In this document: positions 45,401 through 53,818 of the stretch, piece after piece
Numbering within the stretch: position 1 is the stretch's first letter
How the letters are laid out: every line of letters starts with the position of its first letter
DNA from: Nostoc sp. NIES-3756
GTDB taxonomy: Bacteria; Cyanobacteriota; Cyanobacteriia; Cyanobacteriales; Nostocaceae
DNA: 64,000 nucleotides
Assembly: GCF_001548375.1 (NCBI RefSeq)
Contig: NZ_AP017295.1
Span: 2,700,501 to 2,764,500, forward strand
Direction: 5' to 3'
Notes under the pieces: generated by a model
Databases searched by the model: none
What the model was told of the DNA's origin: nothing
What the model saw: the letters and a program-made list of their open reading frames with translations, nothing else
Program-made: the position numbers and the translations under genes

Positions 45401-45539
45401 CACTCTCAAGCCTGATGGAACCTTCCATTTACGTGTTCCCTTTTCAGAAGAAGTACTAGATTATCTCATCACAGTAGCTAGTGGAGAACAAAGAAAAATC
45501 ATCCACAAGAAGTTTACTCAAGAAAACTCAGAAAGCTAA
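42483..45539 (+). CDS. PstS-like binding domain-TM-DUF4912 fusion protein
   Basis: 1018 aa, TAGGAG before the ATG. Order: signal-like segment (LALLLTLTTAPIAANMLL), a PBP-like phosphate-binding-type domain (residues about 55-300: TTLRIDGSTSLIAV, ATNGTESALKGVLDGSIDVAAL, RIFRGRITNWSQIG, GKDGISYARANQV), a Thr/Pro-rich linker, one membrane helix (about 364-385), an acidic spacer with a repeated NNPTVIQ unit, then two DUF4912 domains (about 719-820 and 839-945: AEWAYVSWYVSPHDQQKL and PKWAYVSWDISPAHQQLL) and a terminal beta region. Architecture suggests a membrane-bound sensor linking an outside ligand domain to an inside DUF4912 module. Confidence 0.85.
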   Translation: MWQKEKKDTGIVNLALLLTLTTAPIAANMLLSAPMLAQSTKETPAFELPQTVENGTTLRIDGSTSLIAVNQSLKQSFEQQFAGTKVDLATNGTESALKGVLDGSIDVAALARGLTPEEKAQGLEQVRLHREKIAIIVGEENPFKGSLTDRQFARIFRGRITNWSQIGAPAAKIRFIDRPDTSDTRQTLSSYPVFKAAKFATGSTATQVSEDNTAEIVKQLGKDGISYARANQVLKLTGVRVLQLHETTPDDPKYPFSQPLVYVYKKSPKPSVAAFLGFALASPGQKAIETARVAEAEAIAKGETQAPLTATNPASTPEATTSPVAGTAPFTTSAPNTNTFPNASTTNNLTQPGVEASPETPQLDRSLLWWLLLPVGAIGGLLLWFIKRPSATTALDSTPELSEAETKSDVTSTSEPLVEIHDNTTNTILQNNNATVIQSTNSTAIQELDNNPTVIQFTNATTIQEVDNNPTVIQSTAQESDKTNLGNPQITIPPELEQSPWDMEAPAAVVNTSYPQMIEVPKTPTHVEQPTTNVVTQIQETAPAEDNHQQLTEELPQTPAYSDNEETELAPVASEDTDVADSLPDLPDFHAIFADAADEDAVEQTDVQEITDENGQLAAILPTFNDIPEDALNSVADAAEIHENGMLEEGEFLTPSSLGTLTSGAVLAGVGAQAWVGSNHIEETVTSQVSATANVPETSILTASATTSELENEEEPSSIVLKSRNAEWAYVSWYVSPHDQQKLHNQGISELALRLYDVTEIDLSYQQPQQVQQYECEPGTSDRYVQIPASDRDYIIDLGYVTGGEWVNIARSASVHVFNRPYTDPLLANLPGLDTASSVVFTPRSPKWAYVSWDISPAHQQLLIEHGITQLALRLYDATNIDLSYQHPQLVQQYEFDEITRDRYVSIPHSDHDYVTEVGYVTTAGDWVTIARSAIVHIFNSSQGDFWFVADSELIIHGATDPDATVTIAGKPVTLKPDGTFHLRVPFSEEVLDYLITVASGEQRKIIHKKFTQENSES

Positions 45540-45562
45540 AACTTGAGAATATCGTAGTGGCG

Positions 45563-45679
45563 TGGCAAGACTAAAATGTGGCAATAGATTTGGCAAAAAT
45601 TGAACGGAGATGAACGCAGATAAACGCAGATAATTTAAGATGATCGATTTTTAGCTAATGCACTGTTTTAGTCTTGCCA
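45563..45679. repeat. 14-bp inverted repeat in intergenic region
   Basis: TGGCAAGACTAAAA (45563-45576) and TTTTAGTCTTGCCA (45666-45679) are exact complements, 89 bp apart. The space between contains GAACGCAGATAAACGCAGAT-type repeats. It may be a small mobile or repeat element. Confidence 0.55.
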
Positions 45680-45687
45680 GTTCAGCA

Positions 45688-45726
45688 GGGTGTGTTACGT
45701 CACAGACTAGCACACCCTTATTTTTT
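45688..45726 (+). terminator. Terminator of the PstS/DUF4912 gene
   Basis: Stem GGGTGTG (45688-45694) with CACACCC (45711-45717), followed by TTATTTTTT. It is also close to the convergent gene at 45731 and may serve both. Confidence 0.7.
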
Positions 45727-45730
45727 CTAT

Positions 45731-46177
45731 CTATGCAACTACTCTAAAAAACCACTTTCTCCCCAGCAGACATACAAATAAATTTAGAAGAAAAGGTGGA
45801 AGCAAAACTATCAAACAATAACCAATAGCAGTCCATCCAAACTCTGTAAATTGCCAGCCGGAAGTATTGGTGTAAAGTAAAGTGTTCTTCCCTTGCGGTA
45901 AGCTTGATACATAGTTAGTAATATATACAATTCCCCAACTCCAAACTAAGCAAAACACTATACCTGCCGTCAATAAACAGATAATGCACCGTACCAGAGA
46001 AGCGTTTCTCCAAAGCGGGATGAGGCATAACAAATAACAAAATGCAGCAATCGAGAATGGAACATTTAAGAAAGGAAGCACAACATCATCAGGAGATGTG
46101 AGAGCCACAAACATTTCTTGAGAAAGCTTTAAAAAAAAGAGATTTAAAAAAGCAAATAAGGCTAATTTTAAATACAT
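45731..46177 (-). CDS. Hypothetical membrane protein
   Basis: 148 aa with four hydrophobic helices (LALFAFLNLFFLKLSQ, LNVPFSIAAFCYLLCLIPLW, CIICLLTAGIVFCLVWSWGIVYI, TAIGYCLIVLLPPFLLNLFVCLL). No motif recognised. It follows the DUF6174-like gene by 7 bp, so it is probably co-transcribed. Confidence 0.65.
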   Translation of the reverse strand: MYLKLALFAFLNLFFLKLSQEMFVALTSPDDVVLPFLNVPFSIAAFCYLLCLIPLWRNASLVRCIICLLTAGIVFCLVWSWGIVYITNYVSSLPQGKNTLLYTNTSGWQFTEFGWTAIGYCLIVLLPPFLLNLFVCLLGRKWFFRVVA

Positions 46178-46184
46178 TTAGTTA

Positions 46185-46721
46185 CTAAATAGGAGTAAAT
46201 TTACTCACAGTAATTTCTTGATTAACAAAACCAATTAATGTACAAGGTTCGCTTGAATATATATCACTCAAAGAATTAAAGTATAACCAACGCTTTTGGG
46301 GTTGTAATCTGGTTGTAACTCGCAGAGGATAGCCGAATTGAGGATTGTAGTCTGCATCTACCCCAAGAGTTCCATCACAAGCACATCCATTCGGCCCACA
46401 TTCCTTCCCATCTGCGATCGCCTCAATTTGTTTGAATAATTCAGTAACAGTTGATGGTGGTATACTTATGCAAGTATTTTGTTTGACAGAAGTTATCTTA
46501 TCATCCTTAATTTCTACTTCTTGTTGACACTTATTTGGAGATGAATAGTTAATAGTCAAGCGATAATGAAAAATATTTTTTTTGTTCCAGTTTTTCTGTG
46601 CTGTTTCTAATTTATTTTTGCTAACGTTGCTAAATATAAATTGATTGCTTAAATAAGCAAAGCCACTAATTACTAATATTGAAGAAATAATTATCCATTG
46701 TAAGCCATTTCGCCTATTCAT
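46185..46721 (-). CDS. DUF6174-like membrane-anchored protein
   Basis: 178 aa. One N-terminal membrane segment (WIIISSILVISGFAYLSNQFIF) then an extracytoplasmic domain (NKKNIFHYRLTINYSSPNKCQQEVEIKDDKITSV; VDADYNPQFGYPLRVT). The Y-x-x-x-FGYP element matches DUF6174 as I recall it. Five cysteines (KCQQ, NTCIS, ECGPNGCACDG) suggest disulfides. Function unknown. Part of a minus-strand run with a small membrane protein and an ABC exporter. Confidence 0.65.
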   Translation of the reverse strand: MNRRNGLQWIIISSILVISGFAYLSNQFIFSNVSKNKLETAQKNWNKKNIFHYRLTINYSSPNKCQQEVEIKDDKITSVKQNTCISIPPSTVTELFKQIEAIADGKECGPNGCACDGTLGVDADYNPQFGYPLRVTTRLQPQKRWLYFNSLSDIYSSEPCTLIGFVNQEITVSKFTPI

Positions 46722-46796
46722 AGCTATAATTTGTAATAGTTATCTAGTGTAAGACATCTATAACTACAAAAATTAAGCAAGCATTTCCGGATATTT

Positions 46797-47690
46797 TTAA
46801 TTTTGTTGTGTTACTTCTAGATAAATATGCTCTAACCGCACTGGTTGACGAGAAATAGCATCAATAGGTATACCTTCAAAACGAGAAACAATTTCCTTTA
46901 AACCTAAAGATTCGGGCAGCCAAAAAGCTAACTCATTATCATAATATCTATGTGTAAAACCATAGGTTTGAGCGCGGGCGATCGCCTCTGTTTGTTGTGT
47001 AGTTTGCATGAGTAAAACTTCCTGTGCAGGAATTAAATTACGTAACTCTGCTAAACTACCTTCAACTAAAATTTGTCCCTGTTTGAGAATCCCGATTTTT
47101 TGACAAAGCCTTTCTGCTTCATCTAGTAAATGAGTTGTCAGTAAAACTGTAATCCCTTGAGATTTAAGTTGTCTAATTAACTCCCAAACTTCATACCGTG
47201 CTTCAATATCCAAGCCTGTAGTTGGTTCATCAAGTATTACTAATTTTGGTTGATGTATTAACGCAACGGCAATATTTAATCGTCGCTGCATCCCGCCACT
47301 CAAAGTTTCTACTAGGCTGTTTGCCCTATCTAATAAATTGACAGAAGTTAGAACTTTTTTAATTTGTATTTCAATATTTTTTTTATTAAAACCATAAATC
47401 TCCGCAAAAAATCGGAGATTTTCAGCACAAGTTAAAGTTTTATATAATAAATTTTCTTGGGGTGCAATACCAATTAATTTTTTAGTTGATTCAGAAATAG
47501 GTTGATTATTAAGTCTCACATCGCCACTATCAGCTTTGAGCAAATTACAAATAATATTAATTGTTGTAGTTTTACCTGCACCATTTGCACCCAATAAACC
47601 ATAAATCTCACCATCGACAACATTCAAATCCAGATTTTGCAGAACTTGTCGCTTCCCATAAGATTTATTTAAGTTACTAATTTCCAGCAT
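46797..47690 (-). CDS. ABC-2 type exporter ATP-binding protein
   Basis: 297 aa. Walker A GANGAGKTTT, signature TLSGGMQRRLNIAVAL, Walker B LVILDEPTTGLDIEAR with H-loop LLTTHLLDEAERL. The C-terminal 80 residues are the DrrA/NatA-type extension. The Walker A segment uses GANGAGKT rather than GPNGAGKT. It lies 172 bp downstream of its probable permease (47863-48636) with a dispersed repeat between; together they form a drug/lipid-type exporter of unknown cargo. Confidence 0.88.
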   Translation of the reverse strand: MLEISNLNKSYGKRQVLQNLDLNVVDGEIYGLLGANGAGKTTTINIICNLLKADSGDVRLNNQPISESTKKLIGIAPQENLLYKTLTCAENLRFFAEIYGFNKKNIEIQIKKVLTSVNLLDRANSLVETLSGGMQRRLNIAVALIHQPKLVILDEPTTGLDIEARYEVWELIRQLKSQGITVLLTTHLLDEAERLCQKIGILKQGQILVEGSLAELRNLIPAQEVLLMQTTQQTEAIARAQTYGFTHRYYDNELAFWLPESLGLKEIVSRFEGIPIDAISRQPVRLEHIYLEVTQQN

Positions 47691-47785
47691 TTTTATTTAC
47701 TTATACTAAAGTATGATGAATATTCTATTTTGATGACAAAATAAGTTTTTAAAGACAACATGAGTAAAAATTTTACTAGATAAAA

Positions 47786-47862
47786 TAATTACGAATTACG
47801 TTAGCGGAGCGGGGCGTTAGCCCATTACGAATTACGAATTACGAATTACGAATTACGAATTA
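47786..47862. repeat. Dispersed repeat, copy 3
   Basis: AATTACGAATTACGTTAGCG onward with a GC-rich core and then six ACGAATT tandem units running up to the permease stop codon. Related to the copies at 16092 and 19654. Confidence 0.75.
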
Positions 47863-48636
47863 TTATAGTCTTCTTTCCATAACTAACATTCTTTGATAAG
47901 ATAACCAACCAAATATAACCATAACCACAGCAAAGAGTAAAAGAAAATTAAAATGTGAGTTAATTTTATCAAGCGTTGCCTGTTGAGATGATACAGCAAC
48001 AAGAGCCTCATTCATGTGATATATAGGATTAAACCGAGCAATATTTAGCAGCGTTTTTGGAAACAATGCTGTTGGTAAAAACGCCCCACCTAAAATTAAC
48101 AAAGGAACACCAAAAGCTGCTACTAAAGAATTGACATCCTCAATTCGCCTAGCCAATTGCGTACCCAAAATAAAACCCAAACCAACGTAAGCAGCAATAC
48201 TTAGAAAAATAATGCTCAATCCTAATAAAACTGAACCCTTGAAAGTTGCACCCCAAAAAGCCGCGATCGCATAAATTAATAAAGCCTGACCGATACCAAT
48301 GCAACTATGCGCCAGGAAAATCCCCAAGAAATAAGATATTCCACTCAAAGGAGAGATAAAAAGACGCTTGAGAGTTTGCTGTTCCCTTTCCGCAACCACA
48401 GTAGACACTGTACCACCCAAGCAACTAAAAAACAAAGCCGCACCCACCAAAGTGGAAGGTGCAGCATAAGAAAAAGCATCAGCTAGAGGTAATTCTGCTC
48501 GTTCGGCTAATATAAACCCGCTCAAAGTCAGCACAGAAATCGGAAAAATACTCCAAAAAATCAAACTGCGCCTGCGACGCAATAGTTCTATTAAAATGCG
48601 TTTGGTAACTGCGATCGTTTCACGCCAATATTTCAT
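47863..48636 (-). CDS. ABC-2 type exporter permease
   Basis: 257 aa from ATG 48636 (MKYWRETIAVTKRILIELL); the longer frame to 48681 only adds repeat-encoded MSPLSPSSLS. Six hydrophobic helices with the ABC-2 pattern (FWSIFPISVLTLSGFIL, SYAAPSTLVGAALFFSC, IFLAHSCIGIGQALLIYAIAAFW, and GVPLLILGGAFLPTALFP). The segment EREQQTLKRLFISPLSG is the conserved cytoplasmic loop. It pairs with the ATPase at 46797 to export an unknown substrate. Confidence 0.85.
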   Translation of the reverse strand: MKYWRETIAVTKRILIELLRRRRSLIFWSIFPISVLTLSGFILAERAELPLADAFSYAAPSTLVGAALFFSCLGGTVSTVVAEREQQTLKRLFISPLSGISYFLGIFLAHSCIGIGQALLIYAIAAFWGATFKGSVLLGLSIIFLSIAAYVGLGFILGTQLARRIEDVNSLVAAFGVPLLILGGAFLPTALFPKTLLNIARFNPIYHMNEALVAVSSQQATLDKINSHFNFLLLFAVVMVIFGWLSYQRMLVMERRL

Positions 48637-48748
48637 AGGGAAGCGGGGAAATGAGAGAGATGAGGGAGATAAGGGAGACAAGGGAGAGGGGGAGACAAGA
48701 GAGAATAACTATGGGCTGATGACTAATGACTAATGACTAATGACCAAT

Positions 48749-50236
48749 TTAAAACTTCTGTCCAGTGGTAATTTCTAATCTGATTTCTCCTTGGTCGTTC
48801 ACGCCTAAATCGCCGCGAAATAAGCCAAAGGAAGAGTTAAGGCGGACTCCTACGCCGTAGCCAAAGCCGCTTCCGGGTTTATTTCTGACTTCACCCGGTT
48901 CTCCAATAACTGTTTTACCTGAACCGAAATCTGAGGCGAAATCAGTAAATACAACTCCGCCAACTGACTCAACTATGGGGAAACGATACTCTACAGAAGC
49001 TAAACCATAACTGCGGCCACTGGCTAGTTTTCCTGAACCGTAACCACGCACAGAATTTAACCCACCTAAATTAAAAGCATCAGCCGGGGGGAAATCTCCA
49101 AAAATTGTACCTAGTTGCAAATTGACCGCCACCATCTCCGGATTATCTGTGAAGTTTTGTTTACCTAGCCATGTGACTGGGAGATATTGAATATAGTTTC
49201 CCTGGATGCGGTTACTAAAAATGTTACCCAGTCCTAAAGGTATGGCTTGTTCGGTGCTGAGGGTGAGAATTGAACCTTGTGTAGGATTAGAGCGGCGATC
49301 GCGTAAATCTCTAGTCACAGCAAAGGATAATGTAAATAGGTCATCAATTCCTTTACCACTTACAGAAAGAGGATTACCAAATTCATCAACACGGGCGACA
49401 TTGTAATCTTTGTCACGTAAGCTAATGCGAGTATAGTTCAGCCCTAAAGCTGCATCCCACTCATCGAAAGAACGAAGTACAGCCACAGAACCGCCAAATC
49501 TACCTTCCCTGGTTCTGTCTCCGTTAGCTAATTTAACTTCATCATCAAATGTAGGCGAAATGCGGCGATCGCGGAAAGCTCTGACACTGTAACCCAGGCG
49601 TTCTGCTTCCCCTGGACGATAAGGACTAGTAAATTGGCTATTAAATTGCACATCCTTACCACTAACTTGTACATTTGTCGCCAGTTGGTCATTCAAACCA
49701 CTGATATTGGCATCCCTATAACGTACCTGACCATATAAGCCGATATCATCATTACTACCAGCGCCAAAATTCCAACTGGGAAAGCGGCGTTCTTTAATGT
49801 CATAAATAACACTCGTCCCGAAAGGACTGTCTTCTCGATAAGCCCTAACATCAGTGAATGATTCTAGCTTCCTCAGTCGTCGCAAATCCTCCTGTAGTGC
49901 TTCTTCACTGTATATCTGACCAGGCTTGAGTTTTAATAAACTCAGAATAAAATCTTTTTGAGTGCGTCCTCCTACTAGTTGTCCTTGGTCGTCAACTGAC
50001 TGATTATTGTCATTAAGAAAGCGAATTTGGACATCCTGAACAATGATTTGAGAAAATTCATCCGCCTCAGGAACGCCCACATAATCACCATATTTGGCGT
50101 ATCCATCGATCACCACACCGTCAGACAAATCTTCCGTCTCTACGGGAATATTAGCCAGTACTGACTGGCATTTCCAACTCACTAATAGCCCCACCACCAA
50201 AATTACAACTATTGGAACACGCATATTTGCAACCAA
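48749..50236 (-). CDS. Omp85/BamA-family outer membrane protein with one POTRA-like domain
   Basis: 495 aa. N-terminal signal segment (VPIVVILVVGLLVSWKCQSVLA), one POTRA-like domain (VQDVQIRFLNDNNQSV; GQIYSEEALQEDLRRLRKL), then a 16-stranded beta-barrel-type region containing the Omp85 signature FNLGGLNSVRGYGSG and a terminal strand ending in GQKF (F at C-terminus). Expected to insert or transport proteins or lipids at the outer membrane. Short compared with BamA, closer to cyanobacterial or TamA-like small members. Confidence 0.88.
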   Translation of the reverse strand: MVANMRVPIVVILVVGLLVSWKCQSVLANIPVETEDLSDGVVIDGYAKYGDYVGVPEADEFSQIIVQDVQIRFLNDNNQSVDDQGQLVGGRTQKDFILSLLKLKPGQIYSEEALQEDLRRLRKLESFTDVRAYREDSPFGTSVIYDIKERRFPSWNFGAGSNDDIGLYGQVRYRDANISGLNDQLATNVQVSGKDVQFNSQFTSPYRPGEAERLGYSVRAFRDRRISPTFDDEVKLANGDRTREGRFGGSVAVLRSFDEWDAALGLNYTRISLRDKDYNVARVDEFGNPLSVSGKGIDDLFTLSFAVTRDLRDRRSNPTQGSILTLSTEQAIPLGLGNIFSNRIQGNYIQYLPVTWLGKQNFTDNPEMVAVNLQLGTIFGDFPPADAFNLGGLNSVRGYGSGKLASGRSYGLASVEYRFPIVESVGGVVFTDFASDFGSGKTVIGEPGEVRNKPGSGFGYGVGVRLNSSFGLFRGDLGVNDQGEIRLEITTGQKF

Positions 50237-50467
50237 TTAGTGTTATTAATTTTGCCTCATTTTGGTCGGTATAAGCAACTAGTTAGTTATCAGTTGTCAG
50301 GAGGCAGAAAGCAGAAGACTTCTTCCTTCCCCCATTACCTATTACCCTTTCCTCATCCCCTAATCATTTAACGAAACTTAGTCACAATTCCTACCCTCTG
50401 CTCCCACGACTGTTATCTTGCTTTGTTATTAACATGTATCCCTAAATTACTTACCATCTGCTGTATA

Positions 50468-51448
50468 TTAAAAAAGCCATACAAATGGACTCAAAAATTT
50501 GCCTAATCGTGATTCAAATTCACAGGCTTTAGCAATATCATCTGCAAAATGCTGTCGATACTTCAGATAGTAACTGATAACTTTATAGCCATCAGACAAC
50601 ATATAAAGTGGCGTTAATATAGGCATCAATTGTTTTTGAGAAGTTTGCAGTCGAGCTATTCGCAAAGCATAGTTTGACAAACCTGATGTGCGGGCAACTC
50701 TCAACAGATAATCTCGTTCTAAACGTCGAGAGGGAATGTGATGCCATATTTCCATTTGCGGATTATGCCAAACTTCCCAATCACTGTTTTGGATATAGTA
50801 CATTTTTTCTAAATCTTCGCAAACTCCCAACATCGTTTTTCCGGCTTGATCTCTACCTGTAAGTAACAACCGTTCAGGAATAGCGTCTCGCCAAGCTTGT
50901 TTGCGAATTACACAACCTGGAGCAGTGGGGACTTTACGTGGTTTGGCTGAACGTTCATATTGGAAGGCTTTACTACCACGATGGTGAACAGCCAAAAGAC
51001 TTTGGATGCGATCAAAATAATCTGGTGGCGGCTCATCCAAATGGGCGTGTATGATACCGCCATAAGCGCCTGCTTGCTGGTGTTCTTGACCAAATTTGTA
51101 CGCTTCAGCTACCCAGGTTTGTGAGGGCCAATTATCATCATCTAAAAACCCGATTAAGTCTTGGCTTTGAGCCATCTGCACAGCCTTTTGTCGAGCAAAG
51201 CTGGCTCCCTGTGTGCTTTCAAACACATAGCTTAGTTGGCAATCCTGCCGCCAATTATTTGCATAATTCATGACGACATTTTTAGTATCGTCACTACTAT
51301 TATTATCAACAACTAAAACTTCCCATTTGATGCCGTCAATAATTTGATTGTACAAACGGTCAAGCACCGCAGGGAGACGATTTGCGCCGTTGTATGTACA
51401 AATTGCCACACTAAAGTCTATAGCTTCGATTGTAGTCTGCTCAACCAT
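50468..51448 (-). CDS. Family 2 glycosyltransferase (HpsE-like)
   Basis: 326 aa. GT-A fold signs: FSVAICTYNGANRLPAVLDRL at the start, VLVVDNNSSDDTK, LIGFLDDDNWPSQTW (DDD metal site) and APGCVIRKQAWRDAIP. The C-terminal 100 residues (HIPSRRLERDYLLRVARTSGLSNYALRIARL) are shared with the next gene. This layout resembles the HpsE group used in hormogonium polysaccharide, but that assignment is from memory only. It is 17 bp downstream of its paralogue, so they form a tandem pair. Confidence 0.85.
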   Translation of the reverse strand: MVEQTTIEAIDFSVAICTYNGANRLPAVLDRLYNQIIDGIKWEVLVVDNNSSDDTKNVVMNYANNWRQDCQLSYVFESTQGASFARQKAVQMAQSQDLIGFLDDDNWPSQTWVAEAYKFGQEHQQAGAYGGIIHAHLDEPPPDYFDRIQSLLAVHHRGSKAFQYERSAKPRKVPTAPGCVIRKQAWRDAIPERLLLTGRDQAGKTMLGVCEDLEKMYYIQNSDWEVWHNPQMEIWHHIPSRRLERDYLLRVARTSGLSNYALRIARLQTSQKQLMPILTPLYMLSDGYKVISYYLKYRQHFADDIAKACEFESRLGKFLSPFVWLF

Positions 51449-51465
51449 AGTGATCAGTACCCATT

Positions 51466-52461
51466 TTAACTACTGATGAGATTTTCCTGAGAACGTACTT
51501 GTTTGCGGAAGTAGTATTTGATATATTCCTTCCAAGTGTAGGAAGGACTTAATAAGCTACCAATAAATAGTTCTAGTTCACAGGCGGCAATCAGATCACT
51601 CTTAACACTACTGCGATATTTGTACAGGTGCAGTAAAATTTTGCGCGTATCATTCAAAAGATAAACCCAAAACATTAGGGGAATTTGCCAAGGTTTAACA
51701 CTTAACATCCGGGTATGATATCGGCTCAAACCAATACCACGGCAGAGGTTAACAAGATAATCCTTCTTTAAACGCCAATGAGGTATCTGGTGAGTTATTT
51801 GCATTTCTGGGTTGTACCAGATTTCCCATCCGCCTCTTTGAATGTGTAACAATGCTTCTAAATCTTCACCTGGTAAATAGGGTTCACGAACTCTACCCTG
51901 GAGAAAACATCGTTCTGGTACGTTTTCTAACCAAGCTTGTTTTCGTACTACTAACCCAGCCCCAGGAGGAAGCACTTTTTTTTCTGGACGATAAAGTAAT
52001 TCTTTCGCTCCTCGGTCTGTGATTGCTAGTAGAGCTGCAATACGTTTGAAATTATCTGGAGGGGGAATTTCAAATTCACCGCTAATGCGGCTACCATAAG
52101 CACCCGCACGGGGATGAGTTTGAGCAAATGAGTAAGCATTCTTCACCCATGTTTGAGTGGGAATATTATCATCATCTAAAAATCCAATTAACTCGCCTCT
52201 GGCTTCTGCAACAGCGTGCTGACGTGCGATCGCTAGTCCTTGTTCTGGCTCAAAAATATACCGCAATTGCCCTGAATGATGCCAGATATTTTGATACTGC
52301 TGAACTATCTGTTTGGTTGTATCTGTACTGTTGTTATCAACTACAAGCACTTCCCAAGAAATCCCTTCTGTACCCACCTGATTTTGCAGTTGATTTAGCA
52401 CATTAGGGAGACGTGCTGCGCCATTATAAGTGCATATTGCTACAGTGAATTGGATAATCAT
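51466..52461 (-). CDS. Family 2 glycosyltransferase, paralogue of the downstream gene
   Basis: 331 aa. Same segments as its neighbour: FTVAICTYNGAARLPNVLNQL, VLVVDNNSTDTTK, LIGFLDDDNIPTQTW and PPGAGLVVRKQAWLENVP, with a similar C-terminal region (PHWRLKKDYLVNLCRGIGLSRYH). The tandem arrangement implies a local duplication and a two-step polymer assembly. Membrane helices are not obvious, so it acts at the cytoplasmic side. Confidence 0.87.
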   Translation of the reverse strand: MIIQFTVAICTYNGAARLPNVLNQLQNQVGTEGISWEVLVVDNNSTDTTKQIVQQYQNIWHHSGQLRYIFEPEQGLAIARQHAVAEARGELIGFLDDDNIPTQTWVKNAYSFAQTHPRAGAYGSRISGEFEIPPPDNFKRIAALLAITDRGAKELLYRPEKKVLPPGAGLVVRKQAWLENVPERCFLQGRVREPYLPGEDLEALLHIQRGGWEIWYNPEMQITHQIPHWRLKKDYLVNLCRGIGLSRYHTRMLSVKPWQIPLMFWVYLLNDTRKILLHLYKYRSSVKSDLIAACELELFIGSLLSPSYTWKEYIKYYFRKQVRSQENLISS

Positions 52462-52744
52462 ATTTCTCTCAACAAGATGAGATAAAAGGAATTGATACTG
52501 AAATCAGATGCAGTTAAAAACTTTAATATTTATAAAAGCACTATACACAGTATAAGTAACTATACATATACAAATATAAAACTTTCATGTAACTTACGTA
52601 AAGAGACTGAGGCTCAAACTATTTTGCGATCGCTATACCTAAGTAATTACCTAACTACACTGCAAATAGTTGTGTTTATCTAAGTTAGGGTAAAGGTTTC
52701 CAACTCTTGTTATGTTGTGATTTGTGTCGAAGTATTTACCGCAA
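52462..52744. other. Intergenic gap, nothing recognised beyond AT-rich sequence
   Basis: Contains the upstream region of the GT2 pair. A 63-codon plus-strand frame (52492-52683) has no family-like residues and is not called. Confidence 0.4.
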
Positions 52745-52776
52745 TAAAAAAGAAGGGAAGTATCGGCTTTCCCCTC
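52745..52776 (-). terminator. Terminator of the MacB-type ATPase gene
   Basis: On the minus strand AGAGGGGAA pairs with TTCCCTTCT (one G-T wobble) and is followed by a run of six T residues. It lies 52-84 bp beyond the gene's stop. Confidence 0.75.
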
Positions 52777-52827
52777 TCTTAGTGTTCTATGAGACTTTGT
52801 GTTAAAGAATGCTTAAGCTACAACGAA

Positions 52828-53580
52828 CTATTCTAGTAATTCTTCTGGAGTCAGGTGAGAGTTGACAACTTGTCCATCTTTAAACCAGACAATGCGCTTA
52901 GTTTGACGGGCAACTTCTGGTTCGTGTGTCACCATCACTACAGTAATGCCACCATCATTCAATTCTGTAAAAATATTTAAGACTTCTTGGGTGGTGCGTG
53001 AATCGAGTGCGCCTGTGGGTTCGTCTGCTAGAAGGACTACGGGACGATTAACAATAGCCCGGGCGATCGCCACTCTTTGTTGTTGTCCCCCTGATAGTTG
53101 AGTGGGTTTGTTATTGAGGCGCTTTTCTAAGCCTACACGAATCAAAGCTTCCGTAGCGCGATCGCGTCTTTCATTCGGGTTGACATCAGCATACACCATC
53201 GGTAGCATGACGTTTTCTAAAGCAGACAGTTGGGGTAAAAGATGGAATTGTTGAAACACAAACCCCAATTTTCTATTGCGGATATGTGCCAAGTCTGCAT
53301 CATTCATTTGTGCCACATCCACATTATCTAAATAATAATGTCCTCCTGTTGGGCGATCTAAACAGCCGATAATATTCATTGCTGTAGATTTGCCAGAACC
53401 AGAAGGCCCCATAATCGAACAATACTCACCCTCATTGATGACCAAATTCACATCATTTAAAGCTTTGACTTCGGTTTCACCAGTACCGTAAATTTTAAAG
53501 ATGTTTTCTAAACGAATAATTGCTGATTTTGGTACAGGATTAGGAACTAAGGAGTCAGTGATGGAAATAGTCTTTGCCAT
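52828..53580 (-). CDS. MacB/LolD-type ABC transporter ATP-binding protein
   Basis: 250 aa. Walker [24 protein letters not shown], signature [15 protein letters not shown], Walker [18 protein letters not shown]-loop VTHEPEVAR. The insert [23 protein letters not shown] is diagnostic of the MacB/LolD/DevA group. No membrane-fusion or permease gene is adjacent. In heterocystous species DevA acts with DevB/C for glycolipid export, but an orphan ATPase cannot be assigned to that role by sequence alone. Confidence 0.85.
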   Translation of the reverse strand: MAKTISITDSLVPNPVPKSAIIRLENIFKIYGTGETEVKALNDVNLVINEGEYCSIMGPSGSGKSTAMNIIGCLDRPTGGHYYLDNVDVAQMNDADLAHIRNRKLGFVFQQFHLLPQLSALENVMLPMVYADVNPNERRDRATEALIRVGLEKRLNNKPTQLSGGQQQRVAIARAIVNRPVVLLADEPTGALDSRTTQEVLNIFTELNDGGITVVMVTHEPEVARQTKRIVWFKDGQVVNSHLTPEELLE

Positions 53581-53818
53581 AATAATTCAGCTATTAATTT
53601 TAAGGATAAATATTTATCAGCTATTAGACATTTATTATGTCTATCTTGTCTAACCTAGATCAGCAAAAAATAGTGCTTGTGTTTCCACTATAGCTTGGAT
53701 AAAATCAACCATCTTCCCCAACCCTTTTTCCTCAAGTGTTTTCAGTTACAGTTCTGTCAACCATCATTAAGCCACAATGTTTTGAAAGCCTGTTCTTGTC
53801 AGTTGTTCCCTGCTATAC

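Noticed and set aside
52828..53580. Calling the MacB-type ATPase DevA
   Set aside because: No devB or devC neighbour; many paralogues share the same motifs.
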